DNA of 21,034 bases, taken from Actinomycetota bacterium. Lineage in GTDB: Bacteria; Actinomycetota; Acidimicrobiia; Acidimicrobiales; Ilumatobacteraceae. The stretch is from NCBI GenBank assembly GCA_009704425.1, contig WLEG01000006.1:1-21034 (forward strand), given 5' to 3'. Under the pieces are notes generated by a model. It searched no databases. It was not told where the DNA came from and was given only the letters and a program-made list of their open reading frames with translations. The position numbers were made by a program, and so were the translations under genes. Shown here one piece after another: positions 8,034-15,101 of this stretch (the stretch's first letter is position 1; each line of letters begins with the position of its first letter).

Positions 8034-8040
8034 AAGGAGA
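8034..8040 (+). promoter_or_regulatory. Ribosome binding site of the short-chain dehydrogenase
   Basis: AAGGAGA five bases before the ATG at 8046. It decides the start against the longer in-frame option at 7965, whose extra residues have no family similarity. Confidence 0.75.
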
Positions 8041-8045
8041 CGTCG

Positions 8046-8966
8046 ATGGCTCGACTGTGTGAAGGACGAATCGCGATCGTGACCGGTGCCGGTCGAGGCA
8101 TCGGGCGCGAGCACGCGCTCAGCCTGGCGGCTCAGGGCGCCAAGGTGGTCGTGAACGACCTCGGCGGAAACGTCGACGGCAGCGGTGGCGATCTGTCGCC
8201 CGCCCAACAGGTGGTCGAGGAGATCAAGGCCATGGGCGGAGAGGCCGTGGCGAACGGCGACAGCGTGAGCGACTACGAAGGCGCCGCGAGAATGATCCAG
8301 ACCGCCATCGACACGTTCGGTGACCTGCACATCGTCGTGAACAACGCCGGCATCCTGCGCGACCGCATGTTGTTCTCCATGACCGAGGCCGAGTGGGACG
8401 CCGTCATCAACGTGCACCTCAAGGGGACCTTCGCGCCCACCCGCCATGCCTGCGCGTACTGGCGTGACCAGAGCAAGGCCGGCAAGCCGGTGTCGGGGCG
8501 CATCATCAACACCACGTCGGTGTCGGGTATCTACGGCAACGTGGGGCAGACCAACTACGGCGCGGCCAAGGCCGGCATCGCCGCGTTCACCAACATCGCG
8601 GCCCTCGAGATGGCTCGCTACAACGTCACCGTCAACGCGGTGGCCCCGGTGGCCCTCACCCGCATGACCGAGGGACTCGGACCGGCTCCGGAGACCGACG
8701 AGGATCGCGAGAAGCGTTCGCCGCGTTGGATCGCCCCGATCGTCACGTGGTTGGCGTCCGACGAAGCGGCCGGTGTCACCGGTCGCGTGTTCGAGGCCAG
8801 TGGAGACGTGCTCGCCGTGGCCGAGGGATGGGTGCGCGGACCCAAGCACGCACCGGTCGACGACCCCACGCAACTCGGTCCGATCGTGACCGAACTGCTC
8901 ACGACCGCCCGCAAGAACTCGGGCATGGACGGCACGCCCGGCGGCTGGCCGCAGCCCCGTTCCTGA
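8046..8966 (+). CDS. SDR-family (3R)-hydroxyacyl-CoA dehydrogenase (MFE-2 type)
   Basis: A 306-residue classical short-chain dehydrogenase. The cofactor motif TGAGRGIG is at 13-20 and VVNDLGGNVDGSG at 35-47; the insert after the second strand, with DLGG, is characteristic of the dehydrogenase part of peroxisomal multifunctional enzyme type 2 (HSD17B4). NNAG is at 99-102, Asn122 in VINVHLKG, and the catalytic residues are Ser158, Tyr171 and Lys175 (QTNYGAAKAG). It should oxidise (3R)-hydroxyacyl-CoA to 3-ketoacyl-CoA with NAD+, in fatty-acid or steroid side-chain beta-oxidation. The MaoC hydratase encoded 46 bases downstream provides the preceding hydration step, so the pair is a split MFE-2. 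It acts in the cytoplasm. The chain length of the substrate is unknown. Confidence 0.9.
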   Translation: MARLCEGRIAIVTGAGRGIGREHALSLAAQGAKVVVNDLGGNVDGSGGDLSPAQQVVEEIKAMGGEAVANGDSVSDYEGAARMIQTAIDTFGDLHIVVNNAGILRDRMLFSMTEAEWDAVINVHLKGTFAPTRHACAYWRDQSKAGKPVSGRIINTTSVSGIYGNVGQTNYGAAKAGIAAFTNIAALEMARYNVTVNAVAPVALTRMTEGLGPAPETDEDREKRSPRWIAPIVTWLASDEAAGVTGRVFEASGDVLAVAEGWVRGPKHAPVDDPTQLGPIVTELLTTARKNSGMDGTPGGWPQPRS

Positions 8967-8999
8967 GACCGATCACCACCATCAACCGACACACATCAC

Positions 9000-9005
9000 G
9001 AGGAG
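9000..9005 (+). promoter_or_regulatory. Ribosome binding site of the MaoC hydratase
   Basis: GAGGAG seven bases before the ATG at 9013 supports that start. Confidence 0.65.
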
Positions 9006-9012
9006 TACCGAA

Positions 9013-9864
9013 ATGCCGTTGAATCCCGAAGCCGTCGGAACCGTCGGCGACGTCCGCACCATGTCCTGGAATTCGAAGGACGCGTTGTTGTACGCCGTCG
9101 GAATCGGTGCCGGTCAGTCCGATCTGGCGTTCACCACCGAGAACACCAAGGACGTCGCCCAGGTGGTGTTCCCCACGTTCGCGGTGGTGGCCGGATCCGG
9201 CACCACATCGGCGGGTCGCAGCGCGATGGCCGGTATCGGGTCGTTCAACTGGGCCATGCTCGTGCACGGCTCGCAGGCGATCACGCTGCACCGCCCCATC
9301 CCGGTCGAGGCCGAGGCGACGGTTCAGGACAAGGTCGTGGCGATGCACGACAAGGGCAAGGCGGCCGTCGTCGTCACCGAAGCCGAGGTGAAGTCGGCCT
9401 CGGGTGAGCCGTTGTGGACCACGCGCTCGTCGGTGTTCATCCGGGGCGAGGGTGGCTGGGGCGGCGACCGCGGTCCGTCGGGTCCGCAGAACGAGCCGCC
9501 GGCGAAGGCCCCCGATCACGAGGTGTCGCTCACCACGTCGCCCGACCAGGCGTTCGTCTATCGCTTGTCGGGAGACCGCAATCCGCTGCACACCGACCCG
9601 TCGTTCGCCGCTCTGGGCGGATTCGACCGTCCGATCCTGCACGGATTGTGCACATACGGATTCACCGGCCGCATGTTGTTGAAGGCTCTCTGCGACAACG
9701 ACGTCACCAAGTTCCATCACATCGAGGGTCGGTTCTCGTCGCCGGTTCTCCCCGGTGACGAACTGACCGTGCGCATCTGGAAGACGAACGCCGGCGAAGC
9801 CGTCTTCACCACCTCGGTGGGTGACCGGGTGGTCATCGACCAGGGTCTCGTTCGCTACTCCTGA
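9013..9864 (+). CDS. MaoC-like double hot-dog (2E)-enoyl-CoA hydratase 2
   Basis: A 283-residue protein with two hot-dog halves. The N-terminal half (about 1-150) contains VVFPTFAVVAG and LVHGSQAITLHRPIP (83-97), the substrate-tunnel half. The C-terminal half contains the hydratase-2 signature YRLSGDRNPLHTDPSFA (183-199), with Asp188, Asn190 and His193 as the catalytic hydratase residues, then GGFDRPILHGLC (202-213). It should hydrate trans-2-enoyl-CoA to (3R)-hydroxyacyl-CoA, feeding the dehydrogenase encoded just upstream. The length and two-domain layout match eukaryotic MFE-2 hydratase units and mycobacterial double hot-dog hydratases. Its stop codon directly abuts the nucS stop on the other strand. 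Confidence 0.92.
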   Translation: MPLNPEAVGTVGDVRTMSWNSKDALLYAVGIGAGQSDLAFTTENTKDVAQVVFPTFAVVAGSGTTSAGRSAMAGIGSFNWAMLVHGSQAITLHRPIPVEAEATVQDKVVAMHDKGKAAVVVTEAEVKSASGEPLWTTRSSVFIRGEGGWGGDRGPSGPQNEPPAKAPDHEVSLTTSPDQAFVYRLSGDRNPLHTDPSFAALGGFDRPILHGLCTYGFTGRMLLKALCDNDVTKFHHIEGRFSSPVLPGDELTVRIWKTNAGEAVFTTSVGDRVVIDQGLVRYS

Positions 9865-10524
9865 TCAGAACAGGCGCAGATCGTCGGGGCGTCGCCCCCG
9901 AAGATCGTCGTAGTCAACTTCCACGCAGGCGATCGATCGCTGTTCGGCGATCACCTTGGCCTGAGGCTTGATCGACTGCGCCACGAACACGCCGCGCAAT
10001 CCGACGAGGTTGGCGTCGGCGCGCAGAACCTCCAGGTATCGGGCCAACTGCTCGACGCCGTCGATCTCGCCCCGACGTTTGATCTCGACCGCGACGTAGT
10101 TGCCGTCGGGGTCGATGCACATCAGATCCACCGGGCCGATGGCGGTGGGCCATTCGCGACGCACGAGGGAGAGTCCGGGTTGAACGGATTCGGGTAATGC
10201 CGCCAGCAGTTCCTGCAGGTGGGCTTCGACTCCGTCTTTCTGAAGTCCCGGGTCCTCCCCGAACTCGTGGTTCGTCTCCACGTGGATCTCGTGAAAGGTG
10301 ATGGTGAGGGTCTCGCCCTTGGGGTTCGTGACCACCCACTGTCCGTCGGTCTCGACGATGGTGTTCGGTGCGTTCATCCAATTCAGCGGTTTGTACGCGC
10401 CACCGTCACTGTGAATCGCCACGCAACCGTCGGCTTTCACCATCACGAGTCGAACGGCCTCGGGCAGGTGCGCGTCGAGGCGGCCTTCGTATTTCACACT
10501 GCAACGGGCGACCACGAGACGCAT
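9865..10524 (-). CDS. nucS: Endonuclease NucS (EndoMS), mismatch-specific
   Basis: A 219-residue protein matching actinobacterial NucS along its whole length. The N-terminal DNA-binding/dimerisation half starts MRLVVARCSVKYEGRL. The C-terminal RecB-like nuclease core carries Asp133 (GPVDLMCIDPDG), Glu147 and Lys149 (YVAVEIKRRGE), then a conserved GVEQLARYLEVL helix (156-167). The last residues DDLRLF resemble the beta-clamp-binding tail of NucS proteins. NucS cuts both strands at G-T, G-G and T-T mismatches and provides mismatch repair in actinobacteria that lack MutS and MutL. The ATG is 13 bases after the UbiB-like stop with no clear ribosome binding site, so co-transcription with that gene is likely. 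The stop abuts the convergent hydratase gene. Confidence 0.95.
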   Translation of the reverse strand: MRLVVARCSVKYEGRLDAHLPEAVRLVMVKADGCVAIHSDGGAYKPLNWMNAPNTIVETDGQWVVTNPKGETLTITFHEIHVETNHEFGEDPGLQKDGVEAHLQELLAALPESVQPGLSLVRREWPTAIGPVDLMCIDPDGNYVAVEIKRRGEIDGVEQLARYLEVLRADANLVGLRGVFVAQSIKPQAKVIAEQRSIACVEVDYDDLRGRRPDDLRLF

Positions 10525-10537
10525 AACCCGTCAATCT

Positions 10538-12139
10538 TTACCTAGTCACGTGCTCCCGCATGCGCTTTTGGATGAGGTCGCGACGAGCCTGCAGTTCCTT
10601 GTAGGTCATTCGATCGACGTCGGCTTCCAATCCGAGACTGGCCTTCACGCTGGACATGTCGAACTGAACGGCGTTGGGATCGACGCCCAGTTCGCGCCCG
10701 AGGCGTTCGCCGTGGCGCTGGGCGAAGGTCATCGAGATGTTGGCCACTTCGGCCAGGATGTCGAGATCGGGCGCCAGGCGCGAGATCGCCCCGTCGAGGA
10801 ACACCATGTTCTTCACGTACAGCATCAGTTCCTTGGGCAGACGGGCGCCGTAGCCGAGGAGCGCCTTCACGACACGTTGCACCTCGGCCACCATCTGCTC
10901 GCCGGTGAGCGTGGTGGGGTCGATCGTGGCCTGATCCAGGCGCAGATCGCGGATGACGGCGGCCAGGTCCGTGTCGCGGGGGAGTGCTCCGAGATCGCGC
11001 AGCGCGGCCATCTGGCCCATGAGGTCGTTGGTGGTGGCGCTCAACATGAGGCGCAGGAACGCCAGACGGCGCTCGTTGCTCAGTCGCGCCACGATGCCGA
11101 AGTCGAGCAGGGCGGTGCGACCGTCGGGGAGGACGAAGAGGTTGCCGCCGTGGAGGTCACCGTGGAAGATGCCGTGGATCATGGCCCCTTCCATGAACGC
11201 GATCATTCCGGTGCGGATGACGCCCTCGGTGTCGATGCCGGCGTCCTTCATTCCCGCCACGTCGTCGAAATTGAATCCGGAGACCCTCTCCATCACCAAC
11301 ACCCGTCGGGTGACCAAACGTGGATGCGGTCGCGGCACGACGTAGCCGTCCTGGTTCAGGTCGCGCAGCATCGCGGCCACGTCGAGCATGTTCGCCGCCT
11401 CGAGTCGGAAGTCCAGTTCCTCCACGATGGTCTCGGCGAAGAGTTCCACCAGTGCCGGGGGATTGGCGAGTGCCGCGATGGGAATGCGTCCCACCAAGTG
11501 CGGGGCGATCCACGCCATCACGGTGAGGTCCTTGCGGACGAGGCTGGCCACGTTCGGTCGTTGCACCTTCACCACGACGTCCTCGCCGGTGCGCAGTCGC
11601 GCCGCGTGAACCTGGGCGATCGACGCGGCGGCCAAGGCCTTCTCGTCGAACCATTCGAAGACGTCCTCGAGGCGCGCACCGAGATCCTGTTCGACGGTGA
11701 CCCGCACGGTGGAGAACGGCTCGGCGGGCACCTGATCGCGACACAACTTGAACTGCTCGACGAGTTCGGCGGGAAACAGGCCCTCGCCACTGGAGATGAT
11801 CTGACCCAGCTTGATGTAGGTGGGGCCCAACGTCTCCACCGCGTGGCGCAGACGACGCGAGACGTCGGCTCGGCTGTCGGCGGGATCGGCGTAACGACCC
11901 CGCTTCTTCTTGGCGAACCACGGCACGATGGCTCCGCCGATCTGGCCCGCCACCGTCACCACGCGGGCCCCCGGCGGAAGTCGACGCGGGGTGGTGAGGG
12001 CGGGAACCTCGGCGCGGGCGGCGGAACGCAATCCGTCGACCAAGGGCATCCAGTCGATGCTCGAGCGATCGAGCGCCCAGGGGCCGCTCTCGGTGAAGGC
12101 ACCCCATTCGCGATCGTCGGGAACGGGGGAGGTGGTCAC
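10538..12139 (-). CDS. ABC1/UbiB/AarF-family atypical kinase-like protein
   Basis: A 533-residue protein with all UbiB-family signatures. These are LGPTYIKLGQ (104-113, the KxGQ motif), the alanine-rich nucleotide loop LAAASIAQVHAA (169-180), VVKVQRP with Lys191, EELDFRLEA (240-248), the catalytic-loop equivalent HGDLHGGN (326-333) and DFG (346-348). UbiB/COQ8 proteins are ATPases that support isoprenoid-quinone synthesis at the membrane; in menaquinone-using actinobacteria their role is less clear. No convincing C-terminal transmembrane pair is seen, unlike proteobacterial UbiB; the tail is charged (LQARRDLIQKRMREHVTR). The start is GTG at 12137-12139, with CAGACT exactly six bases upstream. 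It is followed by nucS after 13 bases. Confidence 0.9.
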   Translation of the reverse strand: MTTSPVPDDREWGAFTESGPWALDRSSIDWMPLVDGLRSAARAEVPALTTPRRLPPGARVVTVAGQIGGAIVPWFAKKKRGRYADPADSRADVSRRLRHAVETLGPTYIKLGQIISSGEGLFPAELVEQFKLCRDQVPAEPFSTVRVTVEQDLGARLEDVFEWFDEKALAAASIAQVHAARLRTGEDVVVKVQRPNVASLVRKDLTVMAWIAPHLVGRIPIAALANPPALVELFAETIVEELDFRLEAANMLDVAAMLRDLNQDGYVVPRPHPRLVTRRVLVMERVSGFNFDDVAGMKDAGIDTEGVIRTGMIAFMEGAMIHGIFHGDLHGGNLFVLPDGRTALLDFGIVARLSNERRLAFLRLMLSATTNDLMGQMAALRDLGALPRDTDLAAVIRDLRLDQATIDPTTLTGEQMVAEVQRVVKALLGYGARLPKELMLYVKNMVFLDGAISRLAPDLDILAEVANISMTFAQRHGERLGRELGVDPNAVQFDMSSVKASLGLEADVDRMTYKELQARRDLIQKRMREHVTR

Positions 12140-12145
12140 GCTCCG

Positions 12146-12151
12146 AGTCTG
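12146..12151 (-). promoter_or_regulatory. Candidate -10 element of the UbiB-nucS operon
   Basis: CAGACT on the minus strand is followed by six bases and the GTG start. The same hexamer plus CG occurs before the alpha/beta hydrolase gene. No normal ribosome binding site is present; a GGAG lies too close to the GTG. Confidence 0.4.
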
Positions 12152-12212
12152 CCTCAGGAGGGGGCCGAATTCATCTCGGACCGCGTGGAGGGATGTGACA
12201 GAACTCGCCGAC

Positions 12213-12218
12213 TATCGT
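12213..12218 (+). promoter_or_regulatory. Possible -10 element for the PEP-utiliser/MFS unit
   Basis: TATCGT in the 152-base divergent spacer fits TANNNT and leaves a leader of about 70 bases before the ATG at 12292. No clear -35. Weak evidence. Confidence 0.25.
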
Positions 12219-12280
12219 GCTTTTCGCACCGTCGGGGCCGGTGCCGGCGTCGCTTCATCGGCGATCCCGCGAGACGAGTT

Positions 12281-12287
12281 GGGGGAG
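12281..12287 (+). promoter_or_regulatory. Ribosome binding site of the PEP-utilising protein
   Basis: GGGGGAG four bases before the ATG at 12292 supports this start over the longer in-frame ATG at 12217, whose 25 extra residues look non-coding. Confidence 0.6.
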
Positions 12288-12291
12288 TGTC

Positions 12292-13938
12292 ATGGTCGCG
12301 CAACGTTGGATCACGGACTGGGAGCCGAGCGCCAGGATGCCGCTGTACACGCGGGCGAACGCCGGCGAGGTGTTGCCCGACCCCTGCAGCCCGCTGTGTT
12401 GGACGGTGGTCTGGGAGCCCGGCGTCATCATGGGTTGGCGCGACAGCCAGCTCAGCGCCGGCACGATGGACGACCACGAACTTCATCCCACGCGCCCGGA
12501 AGTGGTCGGACACTTCGGCGGATATCTGTTCATCAACGGTTCGGCGGCCCGACTCTTCGGTGCCCGTGGCCCGGGACTCTCGCCCGAGATGGTGGACGCG
12601 ATGTACTTCGGAGCCCATCCCGACGTCCCGCCGTATGTCGCCGAGCCGTGGCACGAGAGCCCCGGGAACACGGCGAAGTTGGCCGACTGGATGGGTCGGG
12701 TGATGATGGCCCCCGACCTGCCGCATCTGCGCGTCGATCGAGACGACGCCAACGCCGCGCGCGCGTCGCGCCCCGATCTCGCCGAGTGTGACGAAGCGAC
12801 CCTGGTGGCGCGCATGACGTCGTTCACCGCGTTGTTGCGTCGGTTGTTCGAGCATCACCTCGACATGACCGCCGGCACCTCCATCGGACCCGGCGCGCTG
12901 GGCGCGATCACCGCGGCTCTCGGCGATCCGATGATGCTGTTGACGCTCATCACCAGCATCGGTGACGTGGATTCCGCCGCTCCGAGTCGTGCGATGTGGG
13001 AGTTGTCGCGTCTGCCCGCCGACTCGGCCGAGTACCGGGCCAAGTTCGCCGCCTTCATCGACGAGTTCGGCAGTCGCGGACCGAACGAATGGGACATCCG
13101 CTCCGACACCTGGGAAACCAAGCCGGAGTTGGTGACCGTTCTGGTTGACGCCATGCGCGGCGCCGACGACGCCGAGAGTCCGATGTTGCGCAACGAACGC
13201 AACATCGCATTGCGCGAGGCCGCCGAGGCCCGTGTGCGTCAGATGTTGGCGGACCAGCCGGAGATGGTGGCCCAGTTCGACATGGCCTTGCGTTCGGCGC
13301 ACCTCTATCTGGCCGGACGCGAGCGCGCCAAGACCAACATCATCAAGGTGGTGCACGAGGTGCGTATGGCGGCGTTCGCCCTCGCGGCGCGCACCGGCTA
13401 CACCTCGTCGCAGGTGTGCATGCTGTTGGCCGACGAATTGGACGCCTTCGTCGCGCAACCCGACGAGTTCCGGGCCCGCTTGGCCCAGCGCGAGCGACAG
13501 TACATGGAGTTGTTCGAACTCGAGCCCCCGTTCATCGTGAATGGTGTCGTTCCACCGTTGAGTGAATGGGCCCGCAAGGGGCAGTCACAGGCGGCGGTCG
13601 TGACCGTGGGCGAGGTGCTCGAGGGAATGCCCGGCGCACCCGGCACGTACACCGGCAAGGCGCGGATCATCATGGATCCGGCCGATCCGTTCGCGCTCGA
13701 ACCCGGCGAGGTGCTCATCGCCCCGTTCACCGACCCGGCCTGGACTCCGTTGTTCGTGCCCGCCGGTGCGGTGGTGGTGAACGTGGGTGCGGTGGTGAGC
13801 CACGCCATCATCGTGAGTCGAGAACTGGGGATGCCCTGTGTCGTCAGCGTCACCGACGCCACGGACCGCATCCCCGACGGTGCGGTCGTCACCGTCGACG
13901 GTGCCACCGGCACCGTCACCGTGGTGAGTCTGCCCTGA
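12292..13938 (+). CDS. PEP-utilising swivelling-domain protein related to rifampin phosphotransferase, lacking ATP-grasp
   Basis: A 548-residue protein. The C-terminal 100 residues are a PEP-utilising mobile (phosphohistidine swivel) domain: GAPGTYTGKARII (448-460), EVLIAPFTDPAWTPLF (473-488) and VVSHAIIVSRELGMPCVV (501-518), with His504 as the phospho-acceptor. The larger N-terminal part is mostly helical; FIDEFGSRGPNEWDIRSDTW (255-274) resembles the yGxRGxxE-Di block in the central antibiotic-binding domain of rifampin phosphotransferase. The PPDK/ATP-grasp nucleotide domain that normally phosphorylates the His is absent; the protein begins directly with RWITDWEPSARMPLYTRAN. It may work with a separate ATP-grasp protein or have another chemistry; no function is assigned. 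It is followed immediately by an MFS transporter gene. Confidence 0.8.
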   Translation: MVAQRWITDWEPSARMPLYTRANAGEVLPDPCSPLCWTVVWEPGVIMGWRDSQLSAGTMDDHELHPTRPEVVGHFGGYLFINGSAARLFGARGPGLSPEMVDAMYFGAHPDVPPYVAEPWHESPGNTAKLADWMGRVMMAPDLPHLRVDRDDANAARASRPDLAECDEATLVARMTSFTALLRRLFEHHLDMTAGTSIGPGALGAITAALGDPMMLLTLITSIGDVDSAAPSRAMWELSRLPADSAEYRAKFAAFIDEFGSRGPNEWDIRSDTWETKPELVTVLVDAMRGADDAESPMLRNERNIALREAAEARVRQMLADQPEMVAQFDMALRSAHLYLAGRERAKTNIIKVVHEVRMAAFALAARTGYTSSQVCMLLADELDAFVAQPDEFRARLAQRERQYMELFELEPPFIVNGVVPPLSEWARKGQSQAAVVTVGEVLEGMPGAPGTYTGKARIIMDPADPFALEPGEVLIAPFTDPAWTPLFVPAGAVVVNVGAVVSHAIIVSRELGMPCVVSVTDATDRIPDGAVVTVDGATGTVTVVSLP

Positions 13939-13973
13939 AGCCCGTTCACCAATATCTCTCGGTCGCGCTCGTC

Positions 13974-15101
13974 ATGGGTGTGGCACTGTCGATCCTCGGT
14001 CCGGCCGTGTCGTACCTCGAGGACCGACTCGATGTCGGAGCCGGCGCCATCGGCGTGTTGTTCGCGTTGAGCGCCATCGGGAACTTCCTCGGTGCGATGG
14101 TGGGCGGTCGATGGATCGACTCGATCGGCGGACACGCCACGCTGACGATCGCCGTGGCGGGCTTCGTGGTCGGTGCGACGCTCATCGCCGCCGGAACCGA
14201 GTACGCGATCGTGGCGACCGGAGTGACCCTCGTGGGAGCGGCGACCGGTGCGGGCGACGCGGGTATGAACACCATGGTGGTGTGGGCGCGCGTGGGTCGT
14301 TCGGGGCCCGCGCTCAACGCACTCCACCTGATGTTCGGAGTCGGTGCGTTGATCGCTCCGTTGGCCGTCGACCGTTCGTTGGCGTGGTCCGACGGCTTGT
14401 GGTTGGTGGCGGCACTGGTCGCGATCCTGGGCGCCGTCAGCGCGACACTGTTGTTGCGTCATCGGGCCCCCGATGCCCCCACGGCCGAGGACCACGTCGA
14501 ACGTCCTCCACTGTCGTCGTCCACCACCGCCGCGGTTGCGTTCTTCTTCCTGCTGTACGTGGGAGCCGAGATCGGTTTCGGTGGTTGGATCTTCACGTTC
14601 TCCGAGGACATGGGCCTGGACGATTCGGCACCGGCGTTGGTGACCGCCACCTTCTGGGGCTCGTTCGCGCTGGGGCGCCTACTGGCGATCCCCGTGAATC
14701 GCGTCGTGCGACCGATCGTCATCGTGGTGTCGTCGTGCGCCACGTCGGTGGCGGCTTTGTTCGTGATGGTGGTGGCCGACGGGGAGCCCTGGTCGATCTG
14801 GACGTGCGCCGCCGTCTACGGCTTGAGCGCCGGTCCGCAGTATCCGACCATGATCGCGCTCGTCGACGCGCGACTGTCGTTGACGGCCAAGGCCACGTCG
14901 TGGATCGTGGCGGCGGCGGCCGTCGGGGCGTTGATCGTGCCCACCGGCATCGGGCCACTCATCGAGTCGGCGGGTTCGTCGACGATGCCCAAGGTGGTGT
15001 TGGGTGTGAGCGTCGCCGGTCTGCTGTGGGCCCTGTTCGTCGGCCGATTGATCAACCGTGTGAGTGAACCTCGTCGCACAGACGCTCTTCACCGGGCTTG
15101 A
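13974..15101 (+). CDS. MFS transporter, FHS (fucose permease/MFSD4-like) type
   Basis: A polytopic membrane protein of 375 residues from the first standard start. The motif-A region is GGRWIDSIGGH (44-54). LNALHLMFGVGALIAPL (114-130) and LLYVGAEIGFGGW (193-205), with Glu199, are characteristic of the FHS branch that includes fucose and glucose/galactose permeases. Substrate unknown; a sugar or drug-like solute is possible. From the ATG at 13974 the first helix is shortened. Thirteen in-frame residues upstream (LKPVHQYLSVALV) would complete it and would start at a CTG at 13935 that overlaps the previous stop as CTGA. A CTG start is rare but fits the overlap style here. The 3' end overlaps the convergent gene at 15052-15101. 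Confidence 0.85.
   Translation: MGVALSILGPAVSYLEDRLDVGAGAIGVLFALSAIGNFLGAMVGGRWIDSIGGHATLTIAVAGFVVGATLIAAGTEYAIVATGVTLVGAATGAGDAGMNTMVVWARVGRSGPALNALHLMFGVGALIAPLAVDRSLAWSDGLWLVAALVAILGAVSATLLLRHRAPDAPTAEDHVERPPLSSSTTAAVAFFFLLYVGAEIGFGGWIFTFSEDMGLDDSAPALVTATFWGSFALGRLLAIPVNRVVRPIVIVVSSCATSVAALFVMVVADGEPWSIWTCAAVYGLSAGPQYPTMIALVDARLSLTAKATSWIVAAAAVGALIVPTGIGPLIESAGSSTMPKVVLGVSVAGLLWALFVGRLINRVSEPRRTDALHRA

Noticed and set aside
12237..12248. GCCGGTGCCGGC inverted repeat upstream of the PEP-utiliser
   Set aside because: Five-base arms in GC-rich sequence are expected by chance; no T run or second site.
10550..12703. Long plus-strand open frame (717 residues) antisense to the UbiB-like gene
   Set aside because: Rich in His, Gly and Glu with no family motif; it mirrors the strongly supported UbiB frame and is a GC-driven shadow.
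13566..13934. Extension of the second MFS frame into the PEP-utiliser gene
   Set aside because: Arg/Gly/His-rich shadow with no start close enough to the junction; only the 13 residues before 13974 look like protein.
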